DNA from: Arsukibacterium sp. UBA5043
GTDB lineage: Bacteria; Pseudomonadota; Gammaproteobacteria; Enterobacterales; Alteromonadaceae
Assembly: GCA_002415085.1 (NCBI GenBank)
Contig: DIBV01000009.1
Span: forward strand, 1 to 64,000
Direction: 5' to 3'
DNA length: 64,000 nucleotides
This document shows positions 55,916-64,000 of the stretch, in pieces. The notes under the pieces are model-generated. The model was not told the DNA's origin and did no database searches. It worked only from the letters and a program-made list of their open reading frames with translations. Every line of letters starts with the position of its first letter. The first letter of the stretch is position 1. Both the position numbers and the translations under genes were made by a program.

Positions 55916-57184
55916 ATGAGCACCAAAAACACGATAAGCGTTTTTCTATTGGCAAGTGCAGCAGCGTTAGCACTGGCGGCGTGTGGCAATCCACAAGCTG
56001 CCGATCAGACGCAGGTTGCAGCAGCACCACAAGTCAGCGTGGCGCAGGTGGTAAATGAACGCGTGACCGAGTGGGACCAGTTCACCGGCCGCTTGCAGGC
56101 GCCGCAAACCGTTAATCTGGTGCCGCGCGTATCTGGCTATCTTGAGCAGGTGCATTTTAACGAAGGTGCCCTGGTCAACAAAGGTGACTTACTGGTGCAA
56201 ATTGACCCCAGACCTTTTGCGGCTGAGGTAGCAAGGTTAAAAGCAGAACTGCAAAGTGTGGAAAGTGCCGCCATTTTGGCTGACGCCGAGTATGGCCGTG
56301 CCGAGAAGCTAAGTGCCCAGCGCGCTATTTCTGCCGAGCTATTGGACAGCCGGCAGGCCCGCAAGCAACAAACCGCTGCGGCGGTGGCCTCGGTGCGGGC
56401 AGCATTACAGCGGGCCGAGCTGGATTTAAGCTACACCAGTATCCGCGCGCCGATTAGTGGCCGGGTATCTTATGCCCTGATAACAGCAGGCAATTATGTT
56501 AACGCTGGCCAGAGCCAGTTAACCAGCCTGGTATCGACTGACAAAATGTATGCCTACTTTGATGTAGACGAGCAAAGCTATCTGAAATACGCCCGCCTGA
56601 GCGACGAGGGCAAGCGTGCTGATACCCGTGAGGCCAGCGCCAACCCGGTGTCTATGGCACTGGCGAACGAGCAACATTATTCCCACCATGGCCAGATTGA
56701 TTTTGTTGATAATCAGCTGAATAGCCAGACCGGTACCATCCGGATCCGTGCCAGTTTCAGCAATCCTGACAACAGCCTGCTGCCCGGCTTGTTCGCCCGG
56801 ATCAGGCTGGCCGGCAGTGCCAGCTACGACGGCATTTTAATAGACGAAAAGGCCATTGGCACCGATTTGAATAACAAGTTTGTGCTGGTGGTAAACAGCA
56901 ATAACCAGCTGGAATACCGCGCGATAACCCTGGGTGAAAAAGTAAACGGTCTGCGCATCGTTACTGACGGCCTGACCGCAAGCGACAAAATTGTGGTTAA
57001 CGGCCTGCAGCGGGTGATGCCCAATATGCAAATTGAACCCAAATTAGTACCGATGGCCAGCAATGAGCAACTTGCCGACCTTCGTCAGCAACAACAGCTG
57101 CTGGACCAGGTAAACACCGCGCTTACCGCTCAGGCTGCCAATGCACCCACAGTAATCACCGGCAAAGCGCCGGGTCGCGGTTAA
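55916..57184 (+). CDS. RND efflux periplasmic adaptor lipoprotein (MexE-like)
   Basis: A signal with lipobox (LALAACGNP, Cys near residue 23) anchors the protein. The two lipoyl halves (PRVSGYLEQVHFNEGALVNK and IRAPISGRVSYALITAG) flank a coiled-coil hairpin, and the C-terminal domain matches the MexE/AcrA membrane fusion proteins. It links the RND pump in the inner membrane to the outer-membrane channel. The gene is first in a three-gene operon, downstream of the operators. Confidence 0.9.
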   Translation: MSTKNTISVFLLASAAALALAACGNPQAADQTQVAAAPQVSVAQVVNERVTEWDQFTGRLQAPQTVNLVPRVSGYLEQVHFNEGALVNKGDLLVQIDPRPFAAEVARLKAELQSVESAAILADAEYGRAEKLSAQRAISAELLDSRQARKQQTAAAVASVRAALQRAELDLSYTSIRAPISGRVSYALITAGNYVNAGQSQLTSLVSTDKMYAYFDVDEQSYLKYARLSDEGKRADTREASANPVSMALANEQHYSHHGQIDFVDNQLNSQTGTIRIRASFSNPDNSLLPGLFARIRLAGSASYDGILIDEKAIGTDLNNKFVLVVNSNNQLEYRAITLGEKVNGLRIVTDGLTASDKIVVNGLQRVMPNMQIEPKLVPMASNEQLADLRQQQQLLDQVNTALTAQAANAPTVITGKAPGRG

Positions 57185-57194
57185 GGAAATCATC

Positions 57195-60100
57195 ATGTTG
57201 TCACAATTTTTTATCCGCCGGCCGATCTTTGCCGCGGTGATCTCGCTGCTGTTTTTTATTACCGGTGCGATTGCAGTATGGCAGTTGCCAATTACTGAAT
57301 ACCCGGAAGTGGTGCCACCAACGGTGGTGGTTACGGCCAACTACCCTGGTGCCAACCCGAAGGTGATTGCTGAAACAGTGGCCTCGCCGCTGGAGCAGGA
57401 AATTAATGGCGTCGAAGGCATGCTGTATATGTCATCGCAGGCCACATCCGATGGCCGGATGACCTTAACCATTACCTTTGCCATTGGCACTGATGCCGAC
57501 TTAGCTCAAACCCAGGTGCAAAGCCGGGTAGAGCGGGCTAAGCCCCGTTTACCGCAGGAAGTGCAGCGATTGGGCGTAGTGACGGAAAAGTCGTCACCGG
57601 ATTTAACCATGGTGGTGCATTTAACGTCACCTGATGACCGCTACGACATGCTGTATTTGTCAAACTATGCTGCGTTGAATGTAAAAGATGAACTGGCGCG
57701 GGTTGAAGGCGTAGGCGCGGTGCGCTTATTTGGCGCTGGCGATTACAGTATGCGAGTGTGGCTGGACCCGAACAAAGTGGCAGCGCTGGGCTTATCCCCA
57801 AGCGAAATTACGGCGGCCATTCGTGAGCAGAACCAGCAGGCCGCAGCCGGCAGTTTAGGTGCTCAGCCAAGTGGCGATGCCGATTTTCAGTTACTGATTA
57901 ACGTTAAAGGCCGGATGGCGGCGGTGGACGAGTTTGAGAATATTATTATTAAGGTGGGTGCTAATGGTGAAATCAGCCGGTTGAAAGATGTCGCAAGACT
58001 GGAGCTTGGCGCATCGACTTATGCATTGCGTTCTCTGCTGGATAATAAAGACGCCGTTGCGCTACCTATTTTTCAGGCTTCCGGCTCCAATGCCATTCAG
58101 ATTTCCGACGATGTCCGGGCGAAAATGGCCGAATTATCGCAGAATTTTCCGGATGGCCTGGCGTACGACATTGTGTATGACCCAACCGTATTTGTGCGCG
58201 GCTCTATTGAGGCGGTGGTAAAAACCCTGCTTGAGGCTGTGCTGCTGGTGGTATTGGTAGTGGTGCTGTTTTTACAAACCTGGCGTGCGTCTATTATTCC
58301 GCTGGTGGCGGTACCGGTATCACTGGTGGGTACCTTCGCCTTTATGCATCTGCTTGGCTTTTCACTAAATGCACTGTCGCTGTTCGGTCTGGTACTGGCC
58401 ATCGGCATCGTTGTCGATGATGCCATTGTGGTGGTTGAGAACGTCGAGCGTAATATCAGCGAGGGCTTATCACCGATTGCGGCTACCCAAAAAGCGATGA
58501 AAGAAGTCACCGGGCCAATTGTTGCCACCACCTTGGTGCTGGCGGCGGTGTTTATTCCCACTGCCTTTATGTCGGGTTTAACCGGTCAGTTTTATAAGCA
58601 ATTTGCGTTAACCATTACCATATCTACTTTTATCTCGGCGATTAACTCGTTAACACTGAGCCCGGCGCTGTCGGCGTTGTTACTAAAAGGCCATGGCGAG
58701 AAAAAAGATGCGCTTACCCGCGGCATGGATAAGCTGTTTGGCCGTTGGTTGTTTGCACCTTTTAACCGCTTTTTTGCCCGTTTATCCAGAGGATATGGCT
58801 GGCTGATTAAAAAAGTGATCCGGTTTGGTGCCATTGTTGGCGTCATGTATATCGCCTTGGTTGGGGTAACCGGCCTGCAGTTTGCCAGCACCCCTACCGG
58901 TTATGTGCCTGGCCAGGATAAACAGTACTTAGTGGCTTTTGCCCAGTTGCCGGATGCGGCCTCACTGGAGCGCACAGACGCGGTTATTAAAGAAATGTCA
59001 CGGATCGCGCTGGAGCAACCCGGTGTTGCCAACTCTGTCGCCTTTCCGGGTCTGAGCATCAATGGTTTTACCAATAGCCCGAATAGCGGCATTGTCTTTA
59101 CCCCACTGACAGATTTCAGCGAGCGGACCGATCCATCAATGTCAGCCGGAGCTATTGCCGCGGCACTGAACCAGAAGTTTGCCGGTATTGAAGATGCGTT
59201 TATTGCCATTTTCCCACCACCGCCGGTGCAGGGGCTGGGCACGATTGGTGGTTTCCGGCTGCAAATTCAGGACCGTGCAAACCATGGTTACGAAGAGCTG
59301 TATAACGTGACGATGCAAGTGATGATGAAAGCCTGGCAAACACCAGAGCTGGCTGGCATTTTCTCCAGCTATCAGGTGAATGTGCCGCAGCTGGATTTAG
59401 ATATCGATCGCACCAAAGCCAAACAACAAGGTGTGGCACTGGACGAGGTGTTTCAGACGCTGCAAGCCTATATGGGCTCGGTCTATGTCAACGACTTCAA
59501 CCAGTTTGGTCGTACTTATCAGGTGAATATGCAGGCCGAACAGCAGTTTCGCCAGACGCCGGAACAAATTGCCCAGTTAAAAGTGCGCAATAACGCCGGT
59601 GATATGGTGCCGCTGGGCTCCTTTATTAATGTTACTGATAGCGCAGGGCCAGATAGGGTAATGCACTATAACGGCTTTACCACCGCTGAAATTAACGGTG
59701 GCCCGGCGCCAGGTTACAGCAGCGGCGAAGCCCAGGCAGCCATTGAAAAAATACTGGCTGAAACCCTGCCCAATGGTATGACGTACGAGTGGACCGAACT
59801 GACCTACCAGCAAATTCTGGCTGGTAATGCTGGCATGTTTATCTACCCGCTGGTTATTCTGCTGGTGTTTATGGTGTTGGCGGCGCAGTACGAGAGTTTA
59901 AGTTTACCGCTGGCGATTATTCTGATCATTCCGATGACGTTGTTATCGGCCCTGAGTGGCGTGCTGCTTTACGGTGGCGACAACAATATCTTCACTCAAA
60001 TTGGTTTTATTGTGCTGGTGGGGCTGGCAACGAAGAACGCCATCTTAATTGTTGAATTTGCCAAAGAGTTACAGGATCAGGGCATGAGCGCGATGGAAGC

Positions 60101-60341
60101 GATCCTCGAAGCGGGCCGGTTGCGGCTGCGGCCAATACTGATGACCTCTATCGCCTTTATTATGGGGGTGGTGCCAATGGTGTTCTCCAGCGGAGCTGGC
60201 GCGGAAATGCGCCAGGCGATGGGGGTGGCGGTATTCTCCGGCATGATAGGTGTCACCTTGTTTGGCTTAATTTTAACCCCGTTGTTCTACTACGTGCTGG
60301 CCAAGCGTGGTGAAGATAAAGCAGAGGTTACTCATGGGTAA
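57195..60341 (+). CDS. Multidrug RND efflux permease (MexF-like)
   Basis: The 1048-residue protein has the 12-helix RND arrangement. Proton relay residues are standard: VVDDAIVVVENVERN (TM4) and TKNAILIVEFAKE (TM10). The start LSQFFIRRPIFAAVISLLFF and the VPPTVVVTANYPGANP periplasmic entry match MexF and AcrB branch HAE1 proteins. It exports drugs such as chloramphenicol, fluoroquinolones or solvents in relatives; actual range here is unproven. The operon is controlled by TetR sites upstream. Confidence 0.9.
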   Translation: MLSQFFIRRPIFAAVISLLFFITGAIAVWQLPITEYPEVVPPTVVVTANYPGANPKVIAETVASPLEQEINGVEGMLYMSSQATSDGRMTLTITFAIGTDADLAQTQVQSRVERAKPRLPQEVQRLGVVTEKSSPDLTMVVHLTSPDDRYDMLYLSNYAALNVKDELARVEGVGAVRLFGAGDYSMRVWLDPNKVAALGLSPSEITAAIREQNQQAAAGSLGAQPSGDADFQLLINVKGRMAAVDEFENIIIKVGANGEISRLKDVARLELGASTYALRSLLDNKDAVALPIFQASGSNAIQISDDVRAKMAELSQNFPDGLAYDIVYDPTVFVRGSIEAVVKTLLEAVLLVVLVVVLFLQTWRASIIPLVAVPVSLVGTFAFMHLLGFSLNALSLFGLVLAIGIVVDDAIVVVENVERNISEGLSPIAATQKAMKEVTGPIVATTLVLAAVFIPTAFMSGLTGQFYKQFALTITISTFISAINSLTLSPALSALLLKGHGEKKDALTRGMDKLFGRWLFAPFNRFFARLSRGYGWLIKKVIRFGAIVGVMYIALVGVTGLQFASTPTGYVPGQDKQYLVAFAQLPDAASLERTDAVIKEMSRIALEQPGVANSVAFPGLSINGFTNSPNSGIVFTPLTDFSERTDPSMSAGAIAAALNQKFAGIEDAFIAIFPPPPVQGLGTIGGFRLQIQDRANHGYEELYNVTMQVMMKAWQTPELAGIFSSYQVNVPQLDLDIDRTKAKQQGVALDEVFQTLQAYMGSVYVNDFNQFGRTYQVNMQAEQQFRQTPEQIAQLKVRNNAGDMVPLGSFINVTDSAGPDRVMHYNGFTTAEINGGPAPGYSSGEAQAAIEKILAETLPNGMTYEWTELTYQQILAGNAGMFIYPLVILLVFMVLAAQYESLSLPLAIILIIPMTLLSALSGVLLYGGDNNIFTQIGFIVLVGLATKNAILIVEFAKELQDQGMSAMEAILEAGRLRLRPILMTSIAFIMGVVPMVFSSGAGAEMRQAMGVAVFSGMIGVTLFGLILTPLFYYVLAKRGEDKAEVTHG

Positions 60342-61716
60342 TAACTTTAAATTATCAGCTATTGCGGTGATGCTGCTGTCATTAAGCGCCTGTGCGGTAG
60401 GCCCGGATTATCAGGCACCGGCTAAGGTTGCTGATATCAGCGTTAACAGCCCGTACCAACGGGCAGAGCATAGCCAGAACTGGTGGCAGGCGTTTGATGA
60501 CGCTGCGTTAAACCAGCTGATTAGTCAGGCCCTGGTTGAAAACCGTACTCTGGCGCAGGCCAGAGCTAACGTTGACAGAGCGTATGCGGTGTTTCGTGAT
60601 GCCAATAACGACTTTTTACCGAAAGGGACCGTTGACGCCGGTTACCAGGCCAGTGAAAACCCGACCATATCACCAGCTGATGACGGCGAAATCAGCCGTG
60701 GTTACAGCAGCGGCGCCAATTTAAGCTGGGATCTGGACTTATTTGGTAAACTGCGCCGGGCCACTGAAGCGGCAGAGGCGCAGGCAGAGCAGGCGGATAT
60801 TTTATGGCATGACGCCCAGGTGCAGTTAATAAGCCAGGTGGCAACCAGTTACGGTGAGTACCGGGGCGCCCAGCTGCGCTTAGTAGTGGCAGAGCAAAAC
60901 CTGCAAAATCTGCAACAAAGCCGGGCTATTGTGCTCGCGCGCTTAGAAGCCGGTATGGCTTCTGATTTGGAGCTGGCGCAGATAGAGGTGCAGGTGCATC
61001 AGGTACAGGCGATGATGCCGGCCTACCGGGTGGCGCTGTTAACGGCCGATGCCACCTTATCGGCTTTGCTGGGGCAGCGGCCAGGTCAGTTACAACTAGG
61101 CGCGGTGCCGCATTTACCTGAGTTAAAACAACCAGTCGCGCTGGTTAACGGGGAGAACTACCTGCGCTACCGCGCCGATGTCGCCAGTGCTGAGCGGGTG
61201 TTGGCAGCCCGCACGGCTGAAATTGGTGTGGCAACGGCTGACTTGTATCCGAATTTGTCAGTACGTGGTTTTCTGGGTTTTATCTCCGGCCCGGGTTTAA
61301 CAGTGGGCAGTGACAGCCAAAGCTGGGCCGTGGCGCCAACGTTAAGCTGGCGGGCGGCAGATTTAGGCTCGGTAAAAGCCCGTATCCGCCAGGCCGAGGC
61401 CAGCAGCCAAATGGCGCTGGCCCAGTTTGAACAGCAGGTATTTAACGCCATCAACGAAATGCAGTTAGCGCTTAACAGCTACAACTTAAGCCGTCAGCAG
61501 CAACTTAGCACTGAACTACAATGGCAGGCTGGTAACAAGGCGGTGCAGATTGCCCGTCAGCGCTACAACGCCGGTACCGGTGAGTTTCTGGACTTGCTGG
61601 ACGCCGAACGAGAACTGCTGCAAAGCCGCGACCAGTTAGCGCAACTGCAACAGCAAAGTTTTATCCGGTTGGTGGGCATTTACCGCAGTTTTGGTGGCGG
61701 TATTCAGCTGATGTAG
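60334..61716 (+). CDS. Outer-membrane efflux channel lipoprotein (OprN/OprM-like)
   Basis: The ATG at 60334 overlaps the MexF-like stop by 8 nt. A lipobox (LSLSACAVGPDYQAP, Cys at about 20) is followed by two repeats of the OEP family, including the QNWWQAFDDAALNQLISQAL start and LSWDLDLFGKLRRATEAAEA. The 460-residue length is typical. It forms the TolC-like channel for the pump. A terminator lies 28 nt after the stop. Confidence 0.9.
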   Translation: MGNNFKLSAIAVMLLSLSACAVGPDYQAPAKVADISVNSPYQRAEHSQNWWQAFDDAALNQLISQALVENRTLAQARANVDRAYAVFRDANNDFLPKGTVDAGYQASENPTISPADDGEISRGYSSGANLSWDLDLFGKLRRATEAAEAQAEQADILWHDAQVQLISQVATSYGEYRGAQLRLVVAEQNLQNLQQSRAIVLARLEAGMASDLELAQIEVQVHQVQAMMPAYRVALLTADATLSALLGQRPGQLQLGAVPHLPELKQPVALVNGENYLRYRADVASAERVLAARTAEIGVATADLYPNLSVRGFLGFISGPGLTVGSDSQSWAVAPTLSWRAADLGSVKARIRQAEASSQMALAQFEQQVFNAINEMQLALNSYNLSRQQQLSTELQWQAGNKAVQIARQRYNAGTGEFLDLLDAERELLQSRDQLAQLQQQSFIRLVGIYRSFGGGIQLM

Positions 61717-61744
61717 GGCAGATGTACTGTTACTGGAATAGAAC

Positions 61745-61769
61745 AAAGCCGGGTAATACCGGCTTTTTT
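61745..61769 (+). terminator. Rho-independent terminator of the RND operon
   Basis: AAAGCCGG (61745-61752) pairs perfectly with CCGGCTTT (61759-61766) around GTAATA, ending in a run of six T. This is a classical intrinsic terminator. Confidence 0.85.
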
Positions 61770-61885
61770 CGTGCTACCGAACATTACGCTTGATATAACC
61801 CCCAGTGATTAGAAAAATTGTGGTCCGGATTCTGCAAAGTTTATTCAACTTTTGTGCATGGTGAACTATTACCCGGAGGCCGCCA

Positions 61886-62128
61886 ATGTTTACCCAACTT
61901 AATCCCTCCTTGCCGCTATATATTCCCTCAAAAAATGAATCTGCCTTGGCCCACGGTGTAATAGATTACGGGCCTGAGCAGCATCTTATGTGGGTGTGCT
62001 TTCTAAATTCAAACGGGGAGTGCTGGACTCTGCCTAACCCGGAAGTGAGAATAGAATGGAATGCGACACTGGGCCGAATGCCTAAAAAACCAGTTGATAA
62101 TGTAGTAAATGTTGGCCAAAAAAACTGA
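61886..62128 (+). CDS. Small conserved protein of unknown function (80 aa)
   Basis: The ATG follows CCCGGAGG at good spacing. The 80-residue protein (LPLYIPSKNESALAHGVIDY, LMWVCFLNSNGECWTLPNPE, IEWNATLGR) has the pattern of a small beta-rich domain found as conserved hypothetical proteins in proteobacteria. No membrane helix. No function is known to me. It lies between the efflux operon and a broken small ORF. Confidence 0.6.
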   Translation: MFTQLNPSLPLYIPSKNESALAHGVIDYGPEQHLMWVCFLNSNGECWTLPNPEVRIEWNATLGRMPKKPVDNVVNVGQKN

Positions 62129-62136
62129 ACATGACT

Positions 62137-62358
62137 ATGGAGGTTTTACAACTGAATGGAATTTATTTCATGACATTAACAGTTACAGACGCAGGCTAGC
62201 GGCCTTATCCGATCGATAAATTGCTGGGGCGATTAAAAGTTAAATACGCCAGCGACCTGAACGACAAAATTCTAATTACTGATGGCAAAATGACACAACT
62301 GGACTGGCGTTTGAAAGAATCAATTTTAAGCGTGACGCCAGTTCAAGACTACAAATAG
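62137..62358 (+). pseudogene. Short gene broken by an in-frame TAG (about 74 codons)
   Basis: From ATG 62137 the frame reads MEVLQLNGIYFMTLTVTDAG, then TAG at 62197-62199, then RPYPIDKLLGRLKVKYASDL and onward to TAG at 62356-62358. Both halves look like protein (charged helical composition), which makes one interrupted gene more likely than chance. It may be a pseudogene, or a sequencing change. No homologue recognised. Confidence 0.4.
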
Positions 62359-62409
62359 AGATCCGAAAAAGTCAGCTATTGCTTGTTAGGCTAGCGTGAC
62401 AAAGTTGCT

Positions 62410-62880
62410 TTACTTATTGCTATTATCCTCGCCCTGATCAGGTATTTCCGGCTCAACCAACAACGCCAGCAATTGCAATGATTCCTGCCAGCCGGCATAA
62501 CAAAACTCCAGCGGTATTGCTTCGGGTATGCCGCTTTGTTCAATATGCAATTCAGTGCCGCACAGTACCGGTTTTAACCGGATGGTTACCTGCATTTGCC
62601 CCGGCAGGTTGGGGTCATCAAACTGGTCGTTATAGCGGATCAGGTCGTTTGGTTTCAGCTCCAGATACGTGCCACCAAAACTATGGCTTTTACCGGTATT
62701 AAAATTGGTAAAAGACATTTTATAGCCACCGCCCACCCGTACATCCATACTATGCACCTTGCCGGTAAAGCCATGTGGCGGGCACCATTTCACCAGTGCA
62801 TCTGCATCTAAAAAGGCACGATATAGCCGCTCTGGTGTTGCTTTGATAACCCGGTGCAATGTTACGGTATTACCTGACAT
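62410..62880 (-). CDS. SRPBCC/AHSA1-family protein
   Basis: The 156-residue protein opens VTLHRVIKATPERLYRAFLD and continues with LVKWCPPHGFTG and GGGYKMSFTN, the start and first beta strands of the Bet v1-like AHSA1 domain. These cytosolic proteins bind hydrophobic small molecules in a deep pocket; many have unknown partners. The last helix (YAGWQESLQLLALLVE) is characteristic. The gene stands alone. Confidence 0.85.
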   Translation of the reverse strand: MSGNTVTLHRVIKATPERLYRAFLDADALVKWCPPHGFTGKVHSMDVRVGGGYKMSFTNFNTGKSHSFGGTYLELKPNDLIRYNDQFDDPNLPGQMQVTIRLKPVLCGTELHIEQSGIPEAIPLEFCYAGWQESLQLLALLVEPEIPDQGEDNSNK

Positions 62881-62971
62881 ATTGATTCTCCAGCGCTTAA
62901 CTCAATAATTTTCTGAATTACAGCTTAGTCGAAACAGCAATACCGGATTCGACAGGTGGAAGCAATTTATT

Positions 62972-63154
62972 TTAGTTGTTCTGCCGTTCTCCTGGCGTAG
63001 TCAATTCTTTCAGTTCTTCATCAGTCAGATAGGGTGTTTCTGGGTCTGCAAAGATCTGCTACAAAATATCTAACTCAGTGGTATTTTTAACTCGCAGCAT
63101 GTTGGTTTTGCTCTTCATTTCCCTGAGTTCATCTAAGGTATATGTCTTACTCAA
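62972..63154 (-). pseudogene. Short gene broken by an in-frame TAG (about 61 codons)
   Basis: On the minus strand, TTG 63154 behind CGGAGGATCG starts SKTYTLDELREMKSKTNMLR, stopped by TAG at 63061-63059, and then the same frame reads on as QIFADPETPYLTDEELKELT and ends at 62972. An upstream ribosome site and continued protein-like charge after the stop support a true but interrupted gene. This is the second such broken ORF within 1 kb. It lies directly downstream of the Tsi2-like gene on the same strand. Confidence 0.45.
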
Positions 63155-63185
63155 ACGATCCTCCGCCGGTCTTGCAAACCGCGGC

Positions 63186-63216
63186 TGGCGTTTCCTATGA
63201 GGGAATTAACGCCAGT
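63186..63216. terminator. Hairpin after Tsi2-like gene
   Basis: CTGGCGTT (63186-63193) pairs with AACGCCAG (63209-63216) around 15 bases, starting 14 nt past the small immunity gene's stop on the minus strand. There is no long T-run on the minus strand, so it may be only partly effective. Confidence 0.4.
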
Positions 63217-63229
63217 CAGCTGCAGGTAG

Positions 63230-63445
63230 CTAAACAATATCGTCTAACGCTATACCAACATCAGTTTCAATCCTTTTGTACTGCGCCTTAACCTCAGCGT
63301 AAAGCTGACTTACTTCCATTAAGTACTCTTCATAGTCAGCGCGGTCACGTAAGGTTTCACTGGTTAACAGCTGTTCGTTGTACCTTACCGCGTCACGTAA
63401 CGCCTGTACTAACAAAGGCGCAGCGGCGTTTGAAATTTCAATCAT
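63230..63445 (-). CDS. Tsi2-like immunity protein (71 aa)
   Basis: The all-helical 71-residue protein (two long helices: AAPLLVQALRDAVRYNEQLL and ADYEEYLMEVSQLYAEVKAQ) has the same size, acidic charge and helical-hairpin character as Tsi2 of Pseudomonas aeruginosa (77 aa). Its ATG overlaps the toxin stop by 4 nt, the order tse2 then tsi2 of the Pseudomonas pair. It most likely binds and blocks the adjacent Tse2-like toxin. No direct alignment was run. Confidence 0.65.
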   Translation of the reverse strand: MIEISNAAAPLLVQALRDAVRYNEQLLTSETLRDRADYEEYLMEVSQLYAEVKAQYKRIETDVGIALDDIV

Positions 63446-63897
63446 TTTGCTATCCTTTCAATTTGAGCTGCGAAAGACCTTAGCAGATTTCTGAATGTAG
63501 CTATAGGCATATCATGGGCCGGGGCGATAGTGTAGTGCGTTGCCATAAAGGTTTCGTTGTAAGAGTCTTTAACAATCGCTAAACCGCGAGGTAACGGTGT
63601 TCCCGCTGGAATGATGTAATGTACCCAGTCCTTTCCCTTTGGTACTCCGGGTTTATCAAAAGTAGAAATGCCCCGAGGCCAATGTTTAACCTTAACCCAA
63701 CCGTTTTCAATGGTGATATCTGGCTTACGGATCCTGCCATTCGACATTTTGTGGGGGGTTTCAATCAGGTCAAACAGAGCAGTGTTTTTCTTGATGTTCA
63801 GACCGCGCCACAAATTCACTGGTACTGCGCCATCGAAATACCTTTCCAGTTCACCCATTGAGATGAAAACATCCTTCAAAACAGATTGTTGTTCCAT
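63442..63897 (-). CDS. Tse2-family ADP-ribosyltransferase-type toxin
   Basis: The 151-residue protein carries the core of Tse2: GISTFDKPGV (77-85) at the place of Tse2's TSVFDRAGV, IIPAGTPLPRGL (95-106), and DSYNETFMATHYTIAPAHDM (111-130), which matches Tse2's DSYNKRLQATHYTIMPAKPM strongly from memory. Tse2 (158 aa) is a cytoplasmic type VI secretion effector with ADP-ribosyltransferase-like fold. The ATG follows AAGGAAC. No T6SS genes lie in the window, so delivery by T6SS or use as a stand-alone toxin-antitoxin pair cannot be told apart. Confidence 0.8.
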   Translation of the reverse strand: MEQQSVLKDVFISMGELERYFDGAVPVNLWRGLNIKKNTALFDLIETPHKMSNGRIRKPDITIENGWVKVKHWPRGISTFDKPGVPKGKDWVHYIIPAGTPLPRGLAIVKDSYNETFMATHYTIAPAHDMPIATFRNLLRSFAAQIERIAK

Positions 63898-64000
63898 AGT
63901 TCTAGTTCCTTATTTTTGCATTGTGATTTAAGTGTTAAATTATAGTAATTAATTTATGTATTTGAAGCGACAAAAGCAAGAACTGGCGCTGCGGAAATTA

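Noticed and set aside
62137-63154. Amber codon reassigned to an amino acid such as pyrrolysine
   Set aside because: No supporting tRNA or synthetase seen, and real genes in the window end normally with TAG, for example the M23 gene at 51886-51888.

Overview
The window reads as chromosome of a free-living, probably aquatic gammaproteobacterium. The many glutamine-rich envelope proteins, the c-di-GMP enzymes, the MexEF-OprN-like pump and the DUF3034 cluster suggest a Rheinheimera/Alishewanella-like member of the Alteromonadales/Chromatiales. This placement is inferred from protein style, not from a marker gene.

Positions 1-9200 are accessory DNA, visibly richer in A+T than the rest. They hold the 3' end of a CusA/CzcA-type metal efflux pump, a redox/copper-type gene pair (glutaredoxin-MauE fusion and DUF305 protein), and a tightly coupled four-gene minus-strand operon: tyrosine recombinase, a 1043-residue recombinase-like protein, a second tyrosine recombinase, and a small coiled-coil protein. 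This resembles Tn554-type TnpABC and the Gamma-Mobile-Trio (GMT) modules. Immediately to its right, positions 9191-9460 encode only the C-terminal end of a PhoH-family ATPase, so the element very likely sits inside a phoH gene and its right edge lies near 9190-9212.

Positions 9460-32960 are core-like: envelope proteins, an RluA-type pseudouridine synthase, TPR and sensor proteins, a 2-hydroxyacid dehydrogenase, a four-gene operon (cupredoxin, GGDEF/EAL enzyme, DUF3034 protein, truncated-globin lipoprotein), an ABC exporter, MtfA, a two-gene RND pump and a VRR-NUC nuclease fused to a DnaQ-type exonuclease.

Positions 33045-34910 hold a candidate colicin-like pore-forming toxin followed by two related small membrane proteins (possible tandem immunity genes) and an 89-bp palindromic repeat. 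Positions 34961-61770 return to metabolic and envelope genes: a peptidase, MetY, Tpm, a glycerophosphodiesterase, MtgA, an MFS exporter with a divergent LysR regulator, a secreted ATP-dependent DNA ligase, two linked c-di-GMP enzymes, an M23 endopeptidase, an EamA transporter, and a TetR-controlled MexEF-OprN-like tripartite pump with paired TACCG-N2-CGGTA operators.

The right end (61886-63897) is accessory again: a small conserved protein, two short genes each broken by an in-frame TAG, an AHSA1/SRPBCC protein, and a Tse2-like ADP-ribosyltransferase toxin overlapping a Tsi2-like immunity gene. The most interesting items are the recombinase operon inserted in phoH, the colicin-like toxin with two immunity candidates, and the Tse2-Tsi2-like pair.
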